DNA from: Pseudomonadota bacterium
Lineage (GTDB): Bacteria > Desulfobacterota > Desulfobacteria > Desulfobacterales > RPRI01
Direction of reading: 5' to 3'
Length of the DNA: 5,071 bases
Assembly: GCA_018830925.1 (NCBI GenBank)
Contig: JAHJRK010000010.1
Span: 1-5,071, forward strand
Positions 1 through 4,349 of the stretch are shown in pieces; the first letter of the stretch is position 1; each line of letters opens with the position of its first letter. The notes below the pieces were generated by a model. That model had not been told where the DNA came from. It ran no database searches and saw only the letters and a program-made list of their open reading frames with translations. Made by a program: the position numbers and the translations under genes.

Positions 1-121
1 CGCTTGTGAAAAAATAGCCGACCAGACAGTCAAAGAATTTTGTATGTCTTATTAATACTTCAAATCGTTCTTTTAAGTTGCGGCTTTTTTCATTTGTGAT
101 GAATGTGAGATCGGTATTCAT
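1..121 (-). CDS. N-terminus of PLD/helicase-like protein (partial)
   Basis: Read on the minus strand, an ATG at 121-119 opens a frame that stays open for 40 codons to the window edge. The peptide begins MNTDLTFITNEKSRNLKERF and continues with FEVLIRHTKFFDCLVGYFFTS. The pattern 'FITNE...NLK.RFE.LI..T.FFDCLVGYFF' is one I associate with the N-terminus of large bacterial proteins that join a phospholipase D-like domain to a SNF2/DEAD-type helicase. That family call is recall on 40 residues only, and the helicase part lies outside the window. A Shine-Dalgarno AAGGA lies at 131-127, five bases before the ATG. An overlapping ATG at 126-124 hits a stop after one codon, so 121 is the start. The gene is divergent from everything else here, and a candidate promoter lies at 267-239. 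Confidence 0.6.
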   Translation of the reverse strand, partial: MNTDLTFITNEKSRNLKERFEVLIRHTKFFDCLVGYFFTS

Positions 122-238
122 ATCATTCCTTTTTCCACACCCGCCGGAATAACAACTTTAATTTATCGAAGGGATGGGCGGTCCTTAAAATACAGGAAAA
201 ACATAAAACATTTAACCGAATTACGAAAGGTTGCACGA

Positions 239-267
239 ATTTAAACTTTAAAGAATATAACTGTCAA
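239..267 (-). promoter_or_regulatory. Candidate sigma70 promoter for the left-edge gene
   Basis: On the minus strand, TTGACA (plus-strand TGTCAA, 262-267) is followed after exactly 17 bases by TTAAAT (plus-strand ATTTAA, 239-244), which matches the -10 consensus at four of six positions. Transcription would start near 232 and leave a leader of about 110 bases before the ATG at 121. The region is AT-rich, so chance matches are possible, but the exact -35, the ideal spacing and the orientation toward a real start codon support it. Confidence 0.42.
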
Positions 268-346
268 TATTTATTTGATATATTGCTAAGGAATGGGGAA
301 AGGATGCGAATCTCCGGAACCTGCAGTTTGCATATGCCGCTTCAAC

Positions 347-371
347 TTGATATTCCAAAATAGAATATCAA
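347..371. repeat. Perfect 9-bp inverted repeat, 7-base loop
   Basis: TTGATATTC at 347-355 is the exact reverse complement of GAATATCAA at 363-371, with seven bases between the arms. The arms are AT-rich, so an RNA hairpin would be weak. Neither side has a T-tract typical of an intrinsic terminator. It sits about 75 bases upstream of the fmdB-like promoter candidate and about 80 bases upstream of the divergent promoter candidate. A dimeric regulator's operator is therefore at least as likely as a terminator. The function is not known. Confidence 0.6.
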
Positions 372-445
372 AATTGAAAATCCTTTGCGATTGAATTTTA
401 AAGCAAGATAACTCTCCTTACAGCGCCCCCATTAATTTCTCTTGC

Positions 446-479
446 TTGACATTCGTTTTATAGTGATAATAGATATGAT
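446..479 (+). promoter_or_regulatory. Possible promoter of the zinc-ribbon gene
   Basis: An exact TTGACA lies at 446-451. The AT-rich stretch after it offers several imperfect -10 boxes: GATAAT at 465-470 (13-bp spacing, too short), TAGATA at 470-475 (18-bp spacing, weak match) and TATGAT at 474-479 (a 5/6 match, but 22-bp spacing). No pair has both good sequence and good spacing, so a promoter here is plausible but its exact boxes are unresolved. Transcription would start near 480-486, leaving a leader of about 115 bases. Confidence 0.35.
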
Positions 480-550
480 CGCTTCGATAACGATGTCCGA
501 AATTCGATGTTCGTGATCCGGTTACAGATTACTGCTTAAAAAATGAAAGA

Positions 551-580
551 AGGTTTTCCCCGAAGGCTTCGTAATAACCT
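551..580 (+). repeat. Nested inverted repeat in the leader of the zinc-ribbon gene
   Basis: Outer arms AGGTT (551-555) and AACCT (576-580) enclose inner arms CGAAG (561-565) and CTTCG (567-571). The structure ends five bases before the Shine-Dalgarno (585-591). The inner arms have almost no loop, so the dyad may act better as a DNA-binding site than as an RNA hairpin. Fold stability was not calculated. Confidence 0.4.
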
Positions 581-598
581 CAATAAAGGAGTTTTATT

Positions 599-844
599 AT
601 GCCGATATATGAATTCAAATGCTTGAAATGCGATGAGTTTTTTGAACTCATTTTAATGAATAAGAATGAGGAGGCTGAGCTGAAATGCCCCAAGTGCGGC
701 AGCGAAGAATTTGAGCGGATTATTAGCTCGACTAATTTTTCCATGGGAAGCGGTTCAGGAAATAAATCATCCGTGGATTCTCAGACAAGATCATGTTCGA
801 GCGGCTCATGCACGACTTATAATATTCCCGGCCACACCAGATGA
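599..844 (+). CDS. FmdB-family zinc-ribbon protein
   Basis: An 81-residue protein of the FmdB/CxxC_CXXC_SSSS putative regulatory family. The N-terminus MPIYEFKC is the family hallmark. Two knuckles, C8-x2-C11 and C30-x2-C33, form one zinc ribbon, followed by the typical ERIISST stretch. A Gly/Ser-rich linker (about residues 48-62) then leads to a second Cys pair, C66 and C71, in the tail SCSSGSCTTYNIPGHTR. The family is named after FmdB, a proposed regulator of formamidase expression in Methylophilus. Most members have no demonstrated role, so none is assigned here. The start is well supported: AAAGGAG at 585-591 lies seven bases before the ATG. The stop TGA (842-844) is also the first three bases of the inverted-repeat element that follows. 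The gene probably has its own transcript, because the feo operon downstream has a strong promoter. Confidence 0.9.
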   Translation: MPIYEFKCLKCDEFFELILMNKNEEAELKCPKCGSEEFERIISSTNFSMGSGSGNKSSVDSQTRSCSSGSCTTYNIPGHTR

Positions 845-969
845 CGGCTTTTTAAAAAGTCATTCTGCTGTGTTGCGCTTCATCTTTCGTCATTACAGCG
901 TACTTATATGTACGCCTCATTCCTTAAGATTCGCGCGCCTTGCATAATGAGCTTTTTACAAAGCCGTCA
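842..969. mobile_element. MITE-like foldback element, 128 bp
   Basis: The left end (842-868) and the reverse complement of the right end (969-942) align over 27 and 28 bases. Both begin TGACGGCTTT, then share TAAAAAG, TCATT and TGC, with two substitutions and one single-base indel. The interior holds a perfect 6-bp hairpin, GCGTAC (898-903) and GTACGC (910-915), with a six-base loop, and the flanking arms are partly complementary (GC-rich TTGCGC near 873-878 against GCGCGC near 932-937). The whole unit could fold into one long stem or cruciform. There is no coding capacity for a transposase, so if mobile it would be moved in trans. No clear target-site duplication is visible. I recall similar foldback repeats in Desulfobacterota intergenic regions, but cannot confirm this here. 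It might also reduce read-through from the zinc-ribbon gene into the feo operon. Confidence 0.78.
898..915. repeat. Internal hairpin of the foldback element
   Basis: GCGTAC at 898-903 and GTACGC at 910-915 are perfect inverted copies around the six-base loop TTATAT. It lies near the centre of the 842-969 element and would form the tip of the long foldback structure. Confidence 0.65.
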
Positions 970-1027
970 ATATAATTCCTGCCAATAAGTTTATCCGTGA
1001 AACCACCATGTAAAGCATTCCGGTTTG

Positions 1028-1056
1028 TTGACAATTATTCCATCAGGGATTATAAT
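1028..1056 (+). promoter_or_regulatory. Consensus sigma70 promoter of the feo operon
   Basis: TTGACA at 1028-1033, a 17-base spacer (1034-1050) and TATAAT at 1051-1056 match the sigma70 consensus at all twelve positions with ideal spacing. Transcription should begin near 1063, giving a leader of about 20 bases before the ATG at 1084. A promoter this strong in front of a metal-uptake operon usually needs repression, which fits the operon's first gene being a Fur-family regulator. It lies just downstream of the foldback element, so the operon does not depend on upstream transcription. Confidence 0.88.
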
Positions 1057-1067
1057 TGCAAATAATT
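1033..1067. promoter_or_regulatory. Possible operator overlapping the feo promoter
   Basis: AATTATT (1033-1039) and AATAATT (1061-1067) are exact reverse complements on either side of the -10 box, and the palindrome TTGCAA (1056-1061) lies directly after it. The tract is rich in the A/T pattern seen in Fur boxes, but against the 19-bp Escherichia coli consensus I count only about half of positions matching. A dimeric repressor bound here would block RNA polymerase. The link to the Fur-like protein is inference from position. Confidence 0.35.
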
Positions 1068-1083
1068 TCAATGAGGAACAGAT

Positions 1084-1758
1084 ATGAAAAGGACCCATAA
1101 GCAGGAAAAGAAACAATTCGAAAAACTCTTTAAACAAGGGCATATCGATAACTTTGAAGACAGGTTCAAGGTCCTTGATACTTTTCTTAACACGGAAAAT
1201 CATGTAACTTCCGCTGAACTGACACAAATGCTGAATAATAACGGGCATGCTCTGGATAATGAATTCGTAAGGGATACATTGAAACTGATGTGCAATTTCG
1301 GGTTTGCCCGTAAAAACAGGTTTGATAACGGCGTTGTCCGTTATGAGCACTGGCATCTGGGACAGCATCACGATCATATAATATGTATAAAATGCAAGAA
1401 AATCGTCGAATTTGAGGAAGATGCCTTAGAGAATTTGCAGATAAACATCGCTTCAAAACATGGATTTCACATGCTACAGCATAAAATGGAGCTTTATGGA
1501 ATCTGTTCCGAATGTTTGAAGGAAAGGGTAAAGCTTATGCCGCTTTCAATGGCAAAGCGGGGCGAGCGGCTTGTTATCAGGGAGATCATGGGAGGAACCG
1601 GCGCCCGCATGAGGCTTTTGAGCATGGGAATAAGGCCCGAAGACGAGATCGAAGTTGTAACTAATTTCAGCAAGGGCCAGGTTGTCATTGCGGTGCAATC
1701 CAGCAGATATATGATCGGACAGGGCCTTGCGCAAAAAATAATAGTTGAGCCTGTTTAG
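1084..1758 (+). CDS. Fur-family repressor fused to a C-terminal FeoA domain
   Basis: A 224-residue protein in two parts. Residues about 22-147 form a Fur fold: a winged-helix segment (about 25-90), then the metal-binding dimerisation part with YEHWH (87-91), HHDH (95-98), C101-x2-C104, VEFEED (108-113), H133, MELYGIC (135-141) and C141-x2-C144. The two Cys pairs match the structural zinc site of Fur/PerR proteins, and the His/Glu residues suit a sensory Fe(II) site. Residues about 151-224 (PLSMAKRGE...MRLLSMGIRP...GQGLAQKIIVEP) are a FeoA/SH3-like domain. The usual TVYR motif of the recognition helix is replaced: the aligned residues are F61, V62, R63 and D64, followed by TLKLM. The start has GAGGAA at 1073-1078, five bases upstream. 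The gene heads the operon, nine bases before the Shine-Dalgarno-bearing spacer ends in feoA's region, and likely represses it. The Fur and FeoA assignments are firm; the DNA target is unknown. Confidence 0.92.
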   Translation: MKRTHKQEKKQFEKLFKQGHIDNFEDRFKVLDTFLNTENHVTSAELTQMLNNNGHALDNEFVRDTLKLMCNFGFARKNRFDNGVVRYEHWHLGQHHDHIICIKCKKIVEFEEDALENLQINIASKHGFHMLQHKMELYGICSECLKERVKLMPLSMAKRGERLVIREIMGGTGARMRLLSMGIRPEDEIEVVTNFSKGQVVIAVQSSRYMIGQGLAQKIIVEPV

Positions 1759-1762
1759 TGCT

Positions 1763-1768
1763 GAGGAG
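1763..1768 (+). promoter_or_regulatory. Ribosome binding site that fixes the feoA start
   Basis: GAGGAG lies eight bases before the ATG at 1777. It overlaps the in-frame GTG at 1768-1770, which would therefore be occupied by the ribosome and lacks its own upstream site. This favours ATG 1777. Confidence 0.75.
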
Positions 1769-1776
1769 TGTTATTC

Positions 1777-2016
1777 ATGCTGCTGAGTGAAATGAAGCAA
1801 GGTGAGAAGGGGGTGGTTGTCCGGATAGCGGGTAAAGGCGCCCTCAGAAGAAGATTGCTTGAAATGGGCGTAGTAAAAGGCACGGAAGTATTTGTTGAAA
1901 AATACGCGCCCCTGAAAGATCCTGTCGAACTTGTCCTGAAAGGTTTTCATTTATCGCTCCGTGTTGAAGAAGCGGCGCAAATAACCGTTGAAAGATCACT
2001 CCAGGGAACCGGATGA
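1777..2016 (+). CDS. feoA: Ferrous iron transport protein A (FeoA)
   Basis: A 79-residue protein that is a single FeoA/SH3-like domain: MLLSEMKQGEKGVVVRIAG at the start, the conserved RRRLLEMGVVKGTEV segment (about residues 24-38), then LVLKGFHLSLRVEEAAQITV. The length is normal for FeoA. FeoA is a small cytosolic protein needed for FeoB-dependent Fe(II) uptake and thought to interact with FeoB. The ATG at 1777 is preferred over an in-frame GTG at 1768, because the latter is part of the ribosome binding site. The stop TGA (2014-2016) overlaps the feoB start ATG (2013-2015) as ATGA, which indicates translational coupling. It is a second FeoA domain in the operon, divergent in sequence from the one fused to the Fur-like protein: both keep the R-R/M-LL-x-MG core but differ over most of the rest. 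Confidence 0.95.
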   Translation: MLLSEMKQGEKGVVVRIAGKGALRRRLLEMGVVKGTEVFVEKYAPLKDPVELVLKGFHLSLRVEEAAQITVERSLQGTG

Positions 2017-4199
2017 CCGACAAAAAAACAATTACTATTGCGCTTGCCGGCAATCCCAACTCCGGCAAAACAACCATATTCAACAATATCACAGGTACAA
2101 GGCAAAAAGTTGGAAACTGGCCCGGTGTAACAGTTGAAAAAAAAGAAGGACTTATCCGGAAGTTCGGGTACGATCTTAAAATCGTAGACCTTCCCGGAAC
2201 ATACAGTTTGACCCCTTTTTCAATAGAAGAGATCGTGGCTCGTGACTTTGTTCTGGATGAATCTCCAGATGTCATCATTGATATCATCGACGCATCCAAC
2301 CTGGAAAGAAGCCTTTATCTTGCAACCCAGTTAAGAGAAATAGACAGCAAGGTTCTCTTTGCCCTTAACATGGCGGATGTCGCGCGTTTGAACGGAACAA
2401 AAATCGATGCTGAAATGCTTTCCGATCTTCTTGCCGTTCCTGTTGTATTTACAGTCGGGAACAAGAACGAAGGAATCGACAATCTTTTGCAGGAAGCGAT
2501 AAAGCTCGCCGAAACAGCCCCCGCAGAAAAAGAGAAGCGGAATGTCAAATACAACAAGGATATTGAGAATGCCATTTCAAAGATTCAGAACCTTATAGAA
2601 GAGAAGGTAAAGGAGAAAATTAACTACAAGAGCAGATGGACTGCCATAAAGCTCCTTGAAGATGACAAAATTGTTAAAGAACGCTTTGCCGGGAAGACTG
2701 GCGCCGAGGGAGAGGAGATACTTGAGGAAACGAGGAATCTTCGTACATATCTGTTAAACCATTTTGATGAAGATGCCGAGATTGTGATGACTGATGACCG
2801 GTACGGATTTATCGCCGGAATCATCAAGGAAGTGCAGACAACCACCGCAAGGGACCGCGTTGATTTTTCACGCAACATCGATCTTGTTCTGACAAACCGC
2901 TTCATCGGCTTTCCGATATTTATTTTCTTCATATGGGCCATGTTCCAGCTTACTTTTACTCTTGGGGCATACCCGATGGACTGGATTGAAAGCGGTGTAA
3001 ATCTTATCTCTTCATTTGCCGGAAACATTGTTCCCGAAAGCCTTTTAAAGGATTTGCTGATAAACGGAATAATCGGAGGTGTCGGAAGCGTTATAGTCTT
3101 TCTGCCGAACATACTGATTCTTTTCTTTTGTATCGCCCTGCTTGAAGATACTGGATACATGGCAAGAGCGGCTTTTCTCATGGACAAGATCATGCACCTT
3201 ATAGGGCTTCACGGAAAGTCATTTATTCCGATGCTGATGGGATTCGGGTGTAATGTTCCGGCAATAATGGCAACAAGGACCCTAGAGAGCGAAAAAGACC
3301 GCATTCTTACAATCCTTATTACTCCCTTCATGTCATGTTCTGCCAAGCTTCCTGTTTATATTGTGCTTGCCGGCACATTTTTTGCGGCAAAAGCAGGCAA
3401 TGTAATTTTCTCCTTATACCTTCTTGGAATTGTTCTATCCATATTATCGGGCAGGCTGTTTCGTTCGACCCTTTTAAAAGGAGTCGATGCCCCTTTCGTG
3501 ATGGAACTTCCGCCGTACAGAGTTCCGATGTTAAAAAGCCTGATGATTCATATGTGGGACCGGAGCAAGATATTTTTAAAAAGGATGGGGGGAGTGATAC
3601 TGGTGGGTTCGGTTATTGTATGGACGCTTTCAGCCTTTCCGAGGAACATTGAGTATTCTCTCGATTACTCTTTTGAAATGAATCGGGTGAACGAATCGTT
3701 CAACTTGAAAATTGCTGCTGCCGGCGATGAAGATAAGGAGGTTTTCAAAAAAGAAAGAATCGCCGCGATAATCGGTCTTCAGAAAGCCATGAATGCGGAA
3801 AAAACCGAAAAGTCATACATGGGAAGAATAGGGAAAGGGATTTCTCCTGTATTTGAACCGCTCGGTATTGACTGGCGGGGCAGCGTTTCGCTTTTAACGG
3901 GCTTTTTCGCCAAGGAAATAGTTGTAAGCACTTTAGGAGTGCTCTATTCAACCGAAGGACACGATGATAAAGACGCCTTAAAAAAAGCACTTCGTTCTTC
4001 CGGCATGACCCCTCTTTCCGCTCTTTCCATGATGGTTTTTGTGCTTCTCTACCTGCCGTGTTTTGCTGCTATCTCAATGATAAGGAAGGAAACAGCCTCT
4101 TTCAAATGGACTGCGTTCAGCATAATATACACCACATCGGTTGCGTGGATCGCGGCTTTTTGCGTCTTCCAGGGCGGAAAAATGCTCGGCTTTTTGTAA
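2013..4199 (+). CDS. feoB: Ferrous iron transporter FeoB
   Basis: A full-length 728-residue inner-membrane Fe(II) transporter. The cytosolic N-terminal G domain shows G1 GNPNSGKTT (13-21), G2 threonine T40 in NWPGVTVE, G3 DLPG (59-62), G4 NMAD (119-122) and a G5-like segment near FTVGNKNEG (146-154). Residues about 170-285 form the charged helical linker with guanine-dissociation-inhibitor character. The membrane part runs from about 291 to the end. It has the two conserved Gate motifs, FGCNVPAIMATR (411-422) and PFMSCSAKLPVY (438-449, with C442), and a long charged loop at about 541-612 before the last helices (LLTGFFAKEIVVSTLG, 627-642). No key residue is missing. The start overlaps the feoA stop, with AGGGA at 2003-2007 five bases upstream. 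No feoC follows. The frame downstream stays open after the TAA into the radical SAM gene. Confidence 0.98.
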   Translation: MTDKKTITIALAGNPNSGKTTIFNNITGTRQKVGNWPGVTVEKKEGLIRKFGYDLKIVDLPGTYSLTPFSIEEIVARDFVLDESPDVIIDIIDASNLERSLYLATQLREIDSKVLFALNMADVARLNGTKIDAEMLSDLLAVPVVFTVGNKNEGIDNLLQEAIKLAETAPAEKEKRNVKYNKDIENAISKIQNLIEEKVKEKINYKSRWTAIKLLEDDKIVKERFAGKTGAEGEEILEETRNLRTYLLNHFDEDAEIVMTDDRYGFIAGIIKEVQTTTARDRVDFSRNIDLVLTNRFIGFPIFIFFIWAMFQLTFTLGAYPMDWIESGVNLISSFAGNIVPESLLKDLLINGIIGGVGSVIVFLPNILILFFCIALLEDTGYMARAAFLMDKIMHLIGLHGKSFIPMLMGFGCNVPAIMATRTLESEKDRILTILITPFMSCSAKLPVYIVLAGTFFAAKAGNVIFSLYLLGIVLSILSGRLFRSTLLKGVDAPFVMELPPYRVPMLKSLMIHMWDRSKIFLKRMGGVILVGSVIVWTLSAFPRNIEYSLDYSFEMNRVNESFNLKIAAAGDEDKEVFKKERIAAIIGLQKAMNAEKTEKSYMGRIGKGISPVFEPLGIDWRGSVSLLTGFFAKEIVVSTLGVLYSTEGHDDKDALKKALRSSGMTPLSALSMMVFVLLYLPCFAAISMIRKETASFKWTAFSIIYTTSVAWIAAFCVFQGGKMLGFL

Positions 4200-4277
4200 C
4201 CAAAGATCGGAGGCCAGGGCCCTAAAACTGGGACCAGAAGCTTTGCGCCTGGTACAGCAATCTGTCATTGTACGCCC

Positions 4278-4302
4278 GTCACTCACGCGAAAGCTGGAGT
4301 CC
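4278..4302. repeat. Degenerate REP-like hairpin
   Basis: GTCACTCACGCGAAAGCTGG followed by AGTCC resembles the widespread proteobacterial intergenic repeat of the form GTCATTCCCGCGAAAGCGGG plus AATCC, with five substitutions over 25 bases. Arms ACTCACGC (4281-4288) and GCTGGAGT (4293-4300) pair at six of eight positions around a GAAA tetraloop. The match to the repeat family is from memory. It looks like an old, decayed copy, since two stem pairs are lost. Confidence 0.5.
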
Positions 4303-4335
4303 GAAAAAACAACCAGGAACTCCACCTGTGGCAAC

Positions 4336-4340
4336 AAGGA
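4336..4340 (+). promoter_or_regulatory. Ribosome binding site suggesting a GTG start
   Basis: AAGGA ends nine bases before the GTG at 4350-4352. No ATG occurs in this frame between the feoB stop and the conserved Cys region, so this site and the GTG are the best available start for the radical SAM gene. An ATG at 4345-4347 lies in another frame and terminates after eight codons. Confidence 0.5.
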
Positions 4341-4349
4341 ACCAATGAA

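Larger units (their letters stand above)
122..598. other. Divergent AT-rich intergenic region
   Basis: These 477 bases separate the left-edge minus-strand gene from the zinc-ribbon gene. I see no convincing coding frame, tRNA or CRISPR repeat. The region holds the minus-strand promoter candidate (239-267), a perfect 9-bp inverted repeat (347-371), a plus-strand promoter candidate (446-479), a CGATGT direct repeat (491-496 and 505-510) and a nested inverted repeat just before the next ribosome binding site (551-580). A 19-codon ATG frame at 304-363 was considered and rejected. Confidence 0.7.
4200..4349 (+). other. Spacer between feoB and the radical SAM gene
   Basis: These 150 bases hold no recognisable terminator: there are small dyads (AGGGCCCT at 4216-4223; ACCAG at 4233-4237 with CTGGT at 4249-4253) but no T-tract. 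They also contain the REP-like hairpin at 4278-4302 and a second possible dyad, TGGAGT (4295-4300) with ACTCCA (4319-4324), which would compete with it. The frame used by feoB has no stop codon here, yet its translation looks unlike either flanking protein family, so I treat it as non-coding. Read-through transcription from feoB into the next gene is likely. Confidence 0.55.

Noticed and set aside
304..363. 19-codon frame beginning ATG at 304, preceded by GGGGAAAGG
   Set aside because: The purine stretch runs directly into the ATG, so spacing is poor. The peptide resembles nothing I know, and the frame ends inside the 347-371 inverted repeat.
711..947. Plus-strand frame of 78 codons overlapping the zinc-ribbon gene
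   Set aside because: It overlaps the well-supported fmdB-like frame and then runs through the foldback element. No family features.
1049..1068. Classical 19-bp Fur box over the -10 box
   Set aside because: Only about half of positions match the Escherichia coli consensus, no better than expected in an AT-rich promoter. Retained only as a generic operator candidate.
1768..2016. Longer FeoA starting at the GTG at 1768
   Set aside because: The GTG overlaps the GAGGAG ribosome binding site (1763-1768). The ATG at 1777 has ideal spacing and yields the usual FeoA N-terminus.
1844..2299. Minus-strand 151-codon frame opposite feoA and feoB
   Set aside because: It is antisense to two firmly identified genes and its translation shows no recognisable domain.
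2624..3193. Minus-strand 189-codon frame opposite feoB
   Set aside because: It is the mirror of the feoB coding sequence, with no ribosome binding site or domain that I can support.
4216..4260. Intrinsic terminator after feoB
   Set aside because: Small GC dyads exist, but there is no strong stem followed by a T-tract.
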